Shown piece by piece: positions 53,839-64,000 of a stretch of 64,000 nucleotides of DNA. Every line of letters begins with the position of its first letter. The stretch's first letter is position 1. This DNA comes from Hydractinia symbiolongicarpus (Eukaryota > Cnidaria > Hydrozoa > Anthoathecata > Hydractiniidae). The position numbers were made by a program, and so were the translations under genes. The notes beneath the pieces were generated by a model. The model worked only from the letters and a program-made list of their open reading frames with translations, was not told the origin of the DNA and did no database searches. The stretch is taken from positions 28,701,501-28,765,500 of the forward strand of contig NC_079880.1 of assembly GCF_029227915.1 (NCBI RefSeq), read 5' to 3'.

Positions 53839-56014
53839 GCGTTTTAGTGGTGAAAAAAAAATTTAAAAATTCGCTCGGGAAATGAGTTTACACCCTGGGT
53901 ACTTTCTTTATATACATTCGACTATACGGGCCGAGTCCGGGATTTACGTACAATCGCGGGTTTTCGTTTGCCGGCGATTAAACCTCTTTCATTAAGCGTC
54001 TCATCAAAAATGAAAACATTTTTTAAAACTACAAGTCTCATGCGTTTTAGTGGTGAAAAAATAGTTTAAAAAATCGTTCGGGAAATGAGTTTACTCCCTG
54101 GGTACTTTCTTTGTATACTTTTGACTATACGGCCCGCGTCGGGGATTTACGGGAAGTCGCGGGTTTTGTTTGCCGGCGATTAAACTTCTTTTATTCAGCG
54201 TCTCATCAGAAATGAAAACATTTTTGAAAACTACAAGTCTCACGCCTTTTAGTGGTGAAAAAATAATTTAAAAAATCGTTCTGGAAATGAGTTTACTCAC
54301 AGGGTACTTTCTTTGTATACATTTGACTATACATGCCAAGCCCGGGATTTACGGGAAATCGAGGGTTTTCGTTTGCCGGCGATTAAACATCTTTCATTAA
54401 GCGTCCCATCAAAAATGAAAACATTTTTGAAAACTACAAGTCTCATTCGTTTTTGTGGTGAAAACAAAATTTAAAAATTCGCTCGGGAAATGAGTTTACA
54501 CCCTGGGTACTTTCTTTGTAAGCATTCGACTATACGGGACAAGCCCGGGATTTAGGGAAATCGTGGTATTTCGTTTGCCGGCGATTAAACCTCTTTCATT
54601 AAGCGTCTCATTAAAAATGAAAACATTTTTGGAAACTACAAGTCTCATGCGTTTTAGTGGTGAAAAAAAAATTTAAAAATTCGCTCGGGAAATGAGTTTA
54701 CACCCTGGGTACTTTCTTTATATACATTCGACTATACGGGCCGAGTCCGGGATTTACGTCCAATCGCGGGTTTTCGTTTGCCGGCGATTAAACATCTTTC
54801 ATTAAGCGTCTCATCAAAAATGAAAACATTTTTAAAAACTACAAGTCTCATGCGTTTTAGTGGTGAAAAAATAATTTAAAAAATCGTTCGGGAAATGAGT
54901 TTACTCCCTGGGTACTTTCTTTTTATACTTTTGACTATACGGCCCGAGTCGGGGATTTACGGGAAGTCGCGGGTTTTCGTTTGCCGGCGATTAAACTTCT
55001 TTTATTCAGCGTCTCATCAAAAATGAAAACATTTTTGAAAACTACAAGTCTCACGCCTTTTAGTGGTGAAAAAATAATTTAAAAAATCGTTCTGGAAATG
55101 AGTTTACTCACAGGGTACTTTCTTTGTATACATTTGACTATACATGCCAAGCCCGGGATTTACGGGAAATCGAGGGTTATCGTTTGCCGGCGATTAAACC
55201 TCTTTCATAAAGCGTCTCATCAAAAATGAAAACATTTTTGAAAACTACAAGTCTCATGCGTTTTTGTGGTGAAAACAAAATTTAAAAATTCGCTCGGGAA
55301 ATGAGTTTACACCCTGGGTACTTTCTTTATATACATTCGACTATACGGGCCGAGTCCGGGATTTACGTGCAATCGCGGGTTTTCGTTTGCCGGCGATAAA
55401 GCTCCTATATTCAGCGTCTCATCAAAAATGAAAACTTTTCTGAAAACTACAAGTCTCATGCGTTTTAGTGGTGAAAGGATAATTTAAAAAATCGTTCTGG
55501 AAATGAGTTTACTCACAGGGTACTTTCTTTGTAAGCATTCGACTATACGGGACAAGCCCGGGATTTACGGGAAATCGCGGATTTTCGTTTGCCGGCGATT
55601 AAACTTCTTTTATTCAGCGTCTCATCAAAAATGAAAACATTTTTGAAAACTACAAGTCTCACGCGCTTTAGTGGTGAAAAAATAATTTAAAAAAATCGTT
55701 CTGGAAATGAGTTTACTCACAGGGTACTTTCTTTGTATACATTCGACTATACGGGCCAAGCCCAGGATTTTGCGGAAAATCGCGGGTTTTCGTTTGCCGG
55801 CGATTAAACCTCTTTCATTAAGCGTCTCATCAAAAATGAAAACATTTTTAAAAACTACAAGTCTCATGCGTTTTAGTGGTGAAAAAAATTTTTAAAAAAT
55901 CTTTGGGAAATGAGTTTACTCCCTGGGTACTTTCTTTGTATACATTCGACTACACGGGCCAAGCCCGGGATTTAGGGGAAATCGCTGGTTTTCGTTTGCC
56001 GGCGATTAAAACTC
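53839..56014 (+). repeat. Satellite array before Polinton, copy 2
   Basis: Copy of 5731-7906. Differences include 7327 G/55435 T, 7368 A/55476 G and 7903 C/56011 A, the last inside the target duplication. Confidence 0.93.
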
Positions 56015-56272
56015 AGAGATAGGAAAAGGCCGATGTTAGGACAGCGATTAATATGTTGTGCCATTCCACGTCAAATTATAGACCATCCACGTCAAATCAA
56101 CGATAGAGGAGTCAATAAATCCATGGGCACTTTACCACTTTACGTTAAATAAGCGGGCATGCTCTATAATATCTGTCCAAAACCCCTACCTCCGCCGTGT
56201 CCCCCCGTCCCATGGGTCCCTCCCCACCCTCATCTGTCGTGCCCTATAAATTATAGTGATATGTGTGTCTAT
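56015..56272 (+). repeat. Polinton left TIR, copy 2
   Basis: Copy of 7907-8164; no difference seen. Confidence 0.93.
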
Positions 56273-59200
56273 AATGTCCTCTCGCTACTGTGGTAATACC
56301 ATCTTCCAAAATTATGCGTTTATCATCATCGGCATTGAGCGCCAGTTTATTTGTTTTTATGGTGTGAACATCATGCTTAATCGATCGAAAGGTCATTTGG
56401 GTTCTGTAAATGTTCTCACCCTCAAACAGGCATCTCTTATAATCATTGAAACCTATGGTCTCCCTCACCACACATTTCTTCACCCCCTTACACCTCTTAT
56501 CCTCCTTACCACATAGTTGTTTGTATGCATAGGTCTTAGCTCTTAGGGCTACAAACTCAGCCATCACCTTACCACCTAACTCGTCCTTCATCAGCCCAAT
56601 GATCTTTTTATTCAAACCTAATGGTAGAGGTCTACCATCTTCCTTATCATACCCCGATGTGTCAAATTTTTCAGACACATCATCGGCGATATCTCTGTAA
56701 AAGTCGTTGGTTTTGATGTGGTATACGAATGAATCAGTATCCATGTAACACAGTTTCACGTCATTACCATATTTCGGTTTCATGTAATCATAGTGAAACT
56801 CGTACATAATCATCTTGGACATGTCGAGAATTGCCAGTCCCAGGTATATCGGCTTATTCATTTTGATCTTGATCTTGGACATCTCTATACCCATCAGTGT
56901 TTCCGAGAACCATGTGCTACCCTTGAAGTTTGGCTTCATCACCAGCTTCTCATACTGATCCTTCTTCGTAGCCAAGCGTATATCCTTGTGTGTACGTCGA
57001 TTCTCCATTGTCTTACCAAAGAACGAATTGTTCATAAGCTTGAAAAAGTCCTTCTCAAAGTCATTAGTTGATTTAGTACGCAAATCAGTGTTAAAATCTA
57101 TGTACGACTTCAACCATGCACTCTGATTAAATCTCAAGACTCTATGAACCTTATCAAGAACAAGACCATGCTTCAACGCCTGATCAAGCGCACGGATATG
57201 GATGATGTAGTTTGTCTTGTCCGAAAGACATGGTGTCAGTTTCTCAACACCATTAATCTTTTTCCTCTCGGGCATGAAAGGAAGGTCGTTATGAGAATCA
57301 TGAAGTTTCCGTGGATAGCTAACATCAACCTCAAGGATGTACCCCTTTTCACCGTTTTCCACAGCTAATTTTGAAATAAGTTCGGGTGTAAAATCAGAAA
57401 CCATTATCTTTCCCGTCCTAGGAGAGTTTACCACACGATTGAAAGTGTTGGTTACGGGATCGTGAACAACTTTTCCACTATTAATAAGACCTTGGAGAAG
57501 TGCGTTTCTAAGAGTTGGTGTATATGGATTTTCCTCTTCCTCATCTTCCTCTCCACTGCCCTTTTTATACAAAGCCATGATCCTATCCTTCATGGCTTTG
57601 AAAGCTTTGCTCGCTTTCTCCTTAATGGCCTTAGGTACATGATTTATTAACCAGTCTCTCCATTCAATCAACTTGCTTTTTACAATAGGTCTGGTTTTAC
57701 TCATTTCTTCCTGCTCAAACAAATCCATGTCCGTACCAGATCTCGAGGGTGCCGTTACGGGTACTGGTAATTTACTAACGTCATCAACCCACTCAAACCC
57801 TCCGGTGGGCATCTTCTGTATCATGGCCCATCCATACAGATTGTTAACATCAAGATACTGCAGATAGGTTGTATCTTCTGAAGTATTATACATATCGCCC
57901 ATATATGGATTGTTGGCCTTGGCGTAGCGGTGGACAGCCTGACACAATCCGCCCCTAATACCACTTTCAATGAACGTGACCATAAATCTAAACGAATCTA
58001 TGAATCTTAGCTTTATCTTTTTGTCCTTAGTCTCACCATTTTTGTCGGTGTATTCACCAACCTTAACATCGGTCGAGAAAGAGATATATTTCTCCTTATT
58101 CTCTGCAATTACACCCATACCATCCTCTCCGTACTTCCTTGCGAGCTCCTTAATGAATAAATGCGCATCATATCCGCTCAGATTGTGGAAGACAACCGGG
58201 ATATATTTAGGTACCTTATACCGCAGATTACACCCCTGATGAGCGGCTCCTCGAAACTTACCAGTGAAATGACAGTGATCCCTAACCTTGATGTCATCCT
58301 TGTCATCAAATTCCTTCATACAAATGTGGCACACCCCGGCTCTCTTGAAACCGTCACGCTCCTCATCCGTCAGTGGATCCATTTCTTTCTGAGGTAACAT
58401 GTTATATAACCTTTCAGCCTCGGAAACCACATGATCTACAAAGCGCGGAACACAGTCCTCACCACGGTAAAGATTAAGAGGGTTGGGAACTTCACCATGA
58501 GCATATTTACTATAACAACAGAATCCGGTTGGGACATGTTTACCAACTTTCTCGGTTGATGATCCGCCTTTTCTCTCATCCTCGACCAGCGATATAATGT
58601 CTCTTATCCTCATCACACAGTAAAAACAAAACAACCGTCTTCCTACGATCCAGATGCTTCGACGTTCGACACATATAGACACCCTCTATGTCATCTTTTG
58701 TCAAAACATGCACAGCGATATCAGGGTTCCTTCTCTCAAACAAATCTATTTTATTTAGCGCCATTGGGAAAGTTAGACCATCCCAATTATACTTATCATG
58801 CTTCTTAAGAATTGAGATACGCTCAGGATGATTATCTATCTTATCATGATTGAGAGCAGCGATAACGGCCCATTTGAAGCATTCTTCATCCTCGTTGTGG
58901 GTTAATCACAGATCGCTTTCCACTGAAATTCTTGGGTAGCGGCAAGTAAGAACTACCTCTCGTTAATTTTAGCTTATGAAAGTCCACATGCATATGCAAG
59001 ATTTTATCGATTGTGAACCCACTGGCGGGTAGAGCAGGGTTTTCAATCTGCTCGATTATCTTATTACACATCCAATCGAAAACATCAGAAATGTCATCGT
59101 GGGCGTGCAGTATCTCCATATAGCTATTGAAAGCATTATCGACATGTACACATGGGGCATCAGCCGAGCCGGTGTCCTCCCTTACCCACTTCACCCACAA

Positions 59201-59878
59201 GGTTGCCTGAGTCTTCAGCGACTTCTTCTGCCCGAGCACGTCACTCATCAACCTCTTAACGACGTGCTCGACCTTTTTTAGAAAAAACTTGACATTCTTC
59301 CCACCATCCCAGTTTATCTTGAAACGTTTGTATGAACGGTCAAACGCTTCCTCAATAGGGGCATAGGGGTTTTCCTCTTCCTTCACCTCTTCCTCCTCTT
59401 TCACCTCTTCCTCTCCACTGCTCTTTTTATACAAAGCCATGATCTTATCCTTCATGGCTTTGAAAGCTTTGCTCGCTTTCTCCTTAATGGCCTTAGGTAC
59501 ATGATTTATTAACCAGTCCCTCCATTCATTCAATTTACTTTTTATCTGGAGTCTAGTTTTAGACATTTCTTCCTGCTCAAACAAATCCATGTCCGTACCG
59601 GATCTCGAGGGTCTCGGTGCCGGTCTCGGTGCTGGTACAAGTATAGATCCACCGGATCCTAGAAACGCCTCTAGAGATTTGTATCTCGGCGCTGGTACGG
59701 GTCTAGGCGCTGGTACCGGTCTAGCGGGTCTCGGCATGGGTACCGGTCTAACCGGTGCTGAAACGGTAGTTGGTCTCAATAATTCGATAATCTCGGCCTT
59801 TCTGAGCTTTGCGTAGCCATGTAGGCCGCGTTCCTTATCGAGTTTTCTTAATTCAGCAAAGGTATTTCTCGAAGTCAT
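56244..59878 (-). pseudogene. Protein-primed DNA polymerase B, broken, copy 2
   Basis: Carries the same two frameshifts, the same missing ExoI and ExoIII segments and the same module insertion as 8136-11770. Visible differences: Arg to Gly near the C-terminus (56418), Tyr to Cys (59149) and Ala to Asp near the N-terminus (59837), plus one silent change (57961). The mostly non-silent changes fit a gene no longer under selection, though the numbers are tiny. Confidence 0.92.
57523..57750 (-). repeat. Duplicated module inside PolB, copy 2
   Basis: Same as 9415-9642; partner of the N-terminal module at 59370-59612. Confidence 0.88.
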
Positions 59879-60074
59879 GCTTGTGTATGATATACGAATA
59901 CAGAATCTTTAACCCTTTTTTATAAAAAATCGTAAACCGTGTTGGAGGGTCATGAGTGTCCTAGTTTGTGGTTGCCACACCGTGCTAAAATTGTAGTAAA
60001 ACACGCTAAAACACACAGAGCATCGATAGACCGTGGGTACCTACCCACCAGCACCTCGAGGGTCGTGAATCAAA

Positions 60075-60098
60075 TTTGTTACCCGCTCGAGTAACAAA
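60075..60098 (-). terminator. 3' hairpin after SAP-like gene, copy 2
   Basis: Same 8-bp stem and 8-nt loop as 11967-11990. Confidence 0.6.
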
Positions 60099-60109
60099 AA
60101 AATACCCAA

Positions 60110-60379
60110 TCACTTGGATCTCTTGTCGTTATAACGTTTTTGAGCTTTTAGATATGCCTCCCTGTTTTTCGTCCTCCACCTTGAATAGTATCCGTAACGG
60201 GCCTTCTTGGTATCCTGATCGATGGTGTAGGATGGGTCGAGATCATTCTTCTCAATCACCTCAACCAGTTTAGCCTTTCTCATACCCACGATATACTTAA
60301 TTCCGCGGGATTTGGCAACCTCTCGCAACTCTCTCAGTTTCATCAATTTATAATCCGGTGTGGTATCCATGTCTGACAT
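60110..60379 (-). CDS. Small SAP-like protein, copy 2
   Basis: 89 residues, identical to the 12002-12271 product. Divergent from integrase with the same AT-rich 90-bp spacer (60380-60469). Confidence 0.75.
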   Translation of the reverse strand: MSDMDTTPDYKLMKLRELREVAKSRGIKYIVGMRKAKLVEVIEKNDLDPSYTIDQDTKKARYGYYSRWRTKNREAYLKAQKRYNDKRSK

Positions 60380-60469
60380 ATTAATATAATATATAAAAAA
60401 CTTTAAGCACTTTTATCGTACCACATCATAACAAAAAAGGGGATAAATAAAGGTGTGCATAAATAAAAC

Positions 60470-61453
60470 ATGTCAAACTCTAAACTTCAAGAGACTTACT
60501 ATCAACCTCAAAATTTATGGAAAGGACAAAAGGCTGTTCAGAATTTAAGAGGATTGGGTCTCAAACCAAAGGAGATTAAGAAGTGGCTATCAAAACAAGC
60601 ATTTTGGCAAGTACATTTACCCGCTCCAAAACATGATGAAAGACCACATTATGAAGTTACCACCCCTAATGATTTACATCAATTCGATTTATTGTACATG
60701 CCCGGTGACATACTGTATGGTAATAAATATAAGTACATTTTGTCGGGAATCGATGCTGCTTCCAGATACAAAGTAGCCCGACCTTTGAGGACTAAGAAAG
60801 CCAAAGAGGTTGCCGCTATGATTGAAGATATCTACAAGGCCGGACCATTAACTTATCCGAAAACTTTCCAATGTGATAACGGTTCAGAATTCAAAGCAGA
60901 TGTGACAAAGCTGTTGGAGAAGCATAAGGTTGAAATTAAAAGGGCGACTACAAAATATAAGCATACGCACACAGCTTTTGTTGAGGCGTTGAACAAGATA
61001 CTTGCGGAAAATTTATTCAAAATACAAGATGCTCAAGAACTGAATGATTCGGAAAAGGTATCATCTACATGGGTTAAGCATCTGTATAAACTGATTGATA
61101 GGCTAAACGATACAAAGACGCAGATGATTGGTATGAAACCAAAAGATGCTATTATAATGAAAGAGGTGCCTCTTGCTAAACGAGAGAATTATCCACCTGA
61201 AGTAGAATTACCTAAAGATGGCCTGTATAGATATCTACTACAACCTGGTGAAGAGCATGATGATGGGCGGAGACGGGCAACCGATAGAATATGGTCAAAA
61301 AAGACATATAGATTGCGTGAGGTAATAGTGCAACCTGGTAAGCGTGTAATGTACTATGTTCAAGACGGACCTGGACGGGCTTTTGTAAAAGAGGAATTGA
61401 TGTTAATACCTGAAGATACAGAATTACCTCCTGATTATGTGCAAGGTTGGTGA
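60470..61453 (+). CDS. Retroviral-type integrase, copy 2
   Basis: 327 residues, protein identical to 12362-13345 with D73, D136 and E172 intact. The only changes seen are silent (T to C near 60685, C to T near 60730). Followed by the same hairpin. Confidence 0.96.
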   Translation: MSNSKLQETYYQPQNLWKGQKAVQNLRGLGLKPKEIKKWLSKQAFWQVHLPAPKHDERPHYEVTTPNDLHQFDLLYMPGDILYGNKYKYILSGIDAASRYKVARPLRTKKAKEVAAMIEDIYKAGPLTYPKTFQCDNGSEFKADVTKLLEKHKVEIKRATTKYKHTHTAFVEALNKILAENLFKIQDAQELNDSEKVSSTWVKHLYKLIDRLNDTKTQMIGMKPKDAIIMKEVPLAKRENYPPEVELPKDGLYRYLLQPGEEHDDGRRRATDRIWSKKTYRLREVIVQPGKRVMYYVQDGPGRAFVKEELMLIPEDTELPPDYVQGW

Positions 61454-61478
61454 AAAAGGGGGACGATACATAAAAAAT

Positions 61479-61503
61479 ATCTTTACCTGTATCTGGTAAA
61501 GAT
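61479..61503 (+). terminator. 3' hairpin after integrase, copy 2
   Basis: ATCTTTACC/GGTAAAGAT with a 7-nt loop, identical to 13371-13395. Confidence 0.7.
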
Positions 61504-61652
61504 GATGCCGGGGATCACACAGGGTGGTCGGCACATAGGGCCGCTATGGCTTGGGACGATCGCGCCACATAATGTCACAAACCGCCTTACTTTCAAATAT
61601 TAATTTTTCAAATAGCACACGAAATATGCGAGCGGCGTACATGCACACATCA

Positions 61653-62246
61653 CTAACCTTGTTCCTGATTTACCGTCTTTCTGAGGCTTTGAACCTCGGC
61701 CATTAGACTTTTTTCAAACTGGTTGCGCGTTTCGCTCTCCATCTTTCTGTCGGTTTTCGTAATTTTGTCCAGAGCTTCATAGTATATACCACACAGGGTT
61801 TGAAATTCAATGTGACTAATGTCATCATTATTCAGGGCCCGTGAGAAGGAGTTTTCAAACACGGCGATGGCAGACGTCGCAACATCATATAATTTCATGA
61901 CTTTGTCCAGTTTGCTCTGATATCTTTTAATCAAGGCCGTGATAGAACCTGTGAAAATGGATCCCGACAGTGCTACGGCACCCAATCCGACAGAAACGGG
62001 TATCCCAATGAGTGTAGCACCTGTTACCACCGAACCTATGCCGGAAGTGATGGTTAGGGCCGTGGCGCCGGCATTTATAATCACAAGTCTGTGTAATTTC
62101 TTGTTGTATTTCTCATACTTTGTGTTGAATTTACCTTTTAATTTTATAAGCTCCTCAAGTTGAGAGTTCACGGTATTAGTATTAAACTTGTCCCGCTCGC
62201 TCGAATACTCAGGAGCCGTGGGTAGCTTTGGATAAATCTCTGCCAT
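61653..62246 (-). CDS. Polinton membrane protein, paralogue A, copy 2
   Basis: 197 residues, identical to the 13545-14138 product, with the same upstream block. Confidence 0.8.
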   Translation of the reverse strand: MAEIYPKLPTAPEYSSERDKFNTNTVNSQLEELIKLKGKFNTKYEKYNKKLHRLVIINAGATALTITSGIGSVVTGATLIGIPVSVGLGAVALSGSIFTGSITALIKRYQSKLDKVMKLYDVATSAIAVFENSFSRALNNDDISHIEFQTLCGIYYEALDKITKTDRKMESETRNQFEKSLMAEVQSLRKTVNQEQG

Positions 62247-62281
62247 TAGTTATTACAAAGAAAAACTTTCCTCTAAATAAC

Positions 62282-62743
62282 CTATGGTTTATCTAGTTTA
62301 TCCAGATCCTTGAGAGTTCTGTGATATGTATCACACAAACTTTCAAAATCGGCTCTACTGATGTATGATGAAAAGTTTGGTAGCGTTTTATCGAACACAT
62401 CGATGGCATTTTGTACAACGCGATATGAGGCTATGACTTTGTTAAGTTTCTCCCGATATATCTTAACATATTCGGCGGTAACCGCACATGAAGCAGAGCT
62501 TAATAGACACATACCTGGACCCCAAACCGCGCGGCCTTTTCTAATAATGGTCGCTGCGGTCACTATCGAGCTGGTAACGGCCACGATTCCGGATATACCC
62601 CCCATAAGCGCCGATATAATCAGAGATCCGCGTATTCGTATGATCGTTTCATAGAACTTATGTCGTAATTTCAGCAGCTCCTCAAGTTGGGAATTGGATA
62701 TATCTGTTTTAAACATTTCCACAGGACTAGAATGCTCGGCCAT
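62282..62743 (-). CDS. Polinton membrane protein, paralogue B, copy 2
   Basis: 153 residues, identical to the 14174-14635 product. Confidence 0.78.
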   Translation of the reverse strand: MAEHSSPVEMFKTDISNSQLEELLKLRHKFYETIIRIRGSLIISALMGGISGIVAVTSSIVTAATIIRKGRAVWGPGMCLLSSASCAVTAEYVKIYREKLNKVIASYRVVQNAIDVFDKTLPNFSSYISRADFESLCDTYHRTLKDLDKLDKP

Positions 62744-62791
62744 TTCTATTATCTTAAGAAAAAACTATCCTCTGAATAAATAAATAAAATA

Positions 62792-64000
62792 ATGGCGGAC
62801 ATTGATATTGATCCGTTTGGTGAACATGGTCAAACCGACGAGGGTGCCGATGAAACCACGCCCCTGGTACCGAAGGAACGCACACGGGTACAGATACACA
62901 CACCTGATGAAAAGGAGACATCATTCGGCGGATGCTCCTCTCAACGAGCCAGAGTTACTAGTGAACGGGGTAAATCACTCTATGAGGTGCTATTAACTAA
63001 ATATCCAAACGAGGACCCTAGTGTGATACATACCGATCTGTTTGAGATTCGTGGTGGTGAACTATCTACAAGGGTGATAACAGACGGCTGACACATGGTG
63101 GATCTCTAAGGTCTACCGGTACCATTGCGGATCTACTGGGCAAGAAAAGGCTGCGAAGTTTGGGGTTCGATATACCGAAAGGTAGTATAACCCCCCGACA
63201 GGCCGCCGGACTAAACAAAATAGAAGAGAGACTACCGTCACCTGATAAAATAGAAACGGCGACCGATATAGAATTAGAAACAATATCTGGAGATGTGGTG
63301 AACAGTGTGGAGGACCTGGTATCACTGGTCGATGATGGTACACTGAGAGGTGAATATCCCGCGGGTGATATTCGTGGATTGGATAGTTCCGTACAAAAAA
63401 TTCGGGGGAGTCTCCAACTCGCGACCGCTAAAAAGGTAGATATCGAACACAACATCAAGAAGGAACAAATGAAGTTGAAGGAGTTGGAAGATCCGTCGTA
63501 CACGGATGAACAGAGGGAGCAGGTGGCCGAGAGGTTGGAAAAGCTAAACGATGAGTTGGAAGCTAACCAGGATGGTATCAATATCCTCAAGGGTAAACTT
63601 AACAGTCAAATAAAAAGCATCAAGGAGACAATCGCCAAGGTACTTAGCAAAGATACAACATTGGGTGAAAAGATACGAACGCTATTCCGTGAGCAGGGTA
63701 TCACCATCGTCAGTGTACTAACGGCATTTGGTATGGTTATCGGCCTTCTAGTTGAAACTTTGACACCAGGGGGTGGGGGGTCATCCACCGGTAATACAAA
63801 AAATCATGAAAAAACCGAAGGTGGTGCGAGGGAATGGATAAAGAACAAGCTGAGCGCACTAGGATCTCTCCTGGGTAGATTAGCCAGTGCCGCAGCCGCA
63901 TCACTACCTGGTATAATTGGATCCATCGTATCGTGGATCCTCAATAGAGCAAAGGAGGCCGTTGGTTGGTTGAGTCAAAACCTGTGGGCTTTGATAGTTG
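62792..64000 (+). pseudogene. Coiled-coil and membrane protein, frameshifted, copy 2 (partial)
   Basis: Same break as 14684-15936: first frame stops at 63089-63091, second frame runs on to the window edge, about 44 bp short of its expected stop. One Ser to Gly change (63347). Confidence 0.82.

Larger units (their letters stand above)
48173..64000 (+). other. Direct duplication of about 65-15892
   Basis: From a unit with TTTTAATTGTG onward, this block matches the window start base for base at an offset of 48,108, with one A-run length difference near 48200 and about 20 substitutions that I can see over 15.8 kb. It includes satellite, retroelement and Polinton with identical junctions and continues beyond the window. 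The left edge falls inside a satellite unit. Either a recent tandem/segmental duplication of a unit near 48.1 kb, or two alleles joined in assembly. Confidence 0.93.
56015..64000. mobile_element. Polinton, copy 2, left 8 kb (cut by window end)
   Basis: Same order and junctions as 7907-15892: TIR, PolB, SAP gene, integrase, the two membrane paralogues and the frameshifted coiled-coil gene. The shared left flank proves it was duplicated together with its target, not inserted separately. Confidence 0.95.

Noticed and set aside
48173-64000. A second independent Polinton insertion
   Set aside because: The satellite flank, LINE and junctions are also copied at the same offset, so it is a duplicate of the whole locus.

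Overview
The window is eukaryotic, most likely from an invertebrate animal (cnidarian or sponge are my best guesses, by inference only). It is dominated by a satellite of about 203 bp and by a Maverick/Polinton, a large virus-like DNA transposon with 258-bp terminal inverted repeats (TIRs). I see no ordinary host protein-coding gene.

Layout. (1) 1-7906: satellite units in direct orientation, interrupted at 4469-5730 by a 5'-truncated non-LTR retrotransposon with an inverted satellite patch at its 5' end. (2) 7907-28143: a Polinton inserted in the satellite with a 5-bp target duplication. Its genes are a broken protein-primed DNA polymerase B (-), a SAP-like protein (-), a retroviral-type integrase (+), two paralogous membrane proteins (-), a frameshifted coiled-coil/membrane protein (+), several small membrane or virion-like proteins (-), a packaging ATPase (-), a double jelly-roll major capsid protein (-), a penton-like minor capsid protein (-), a conserved Polinton protein (+), and a small gene (+) beside the right TIR. 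About 5.6 kb of non-Polinton cargo (21828-27402), two tandem copies of one noncoding unit, sits between the last two genes. I found no adenovirus-type protease. (3) 28149-48170: about 20 kb of satellite with higher-order structure. (4) From about 48173 to the end, the sequence repeats positions 65-15892 at a constant offset of 48,108 bp with only about 20 differences. This second copy includes the satellite, the retroelement and the left 8 kb of the Polinton. It is therefore a segmental (possibly tandem) duplication or two haplotypes joined in the assembly, not a second transposition.

How the genes fit together. Integrase plus TIRs move the element; PolB would copy it by protein priming. Major capsid protein, penton and ATPase form a virion-assembly block, and the small membrane proteins beside it are probably virion or entry-associated. 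The element is damaged: PolB carries two frameshifts, lacks two exonuclease motifs and holds an inserted copy of its own N-terminal module, and another gene has a frameshift. All these lesions are shared by both copies, so they predate the duplication. Integrase, capsid genes and ATPase are intact.

The most interesting pattern is a set of short perfect hairpins (19-25 nt) placed 9-26 nt after the stop codons of at least six Polinton genes on both strands. It recalls the hairpin-directed mRNA 3' ends of mimiviruses and their virophages.
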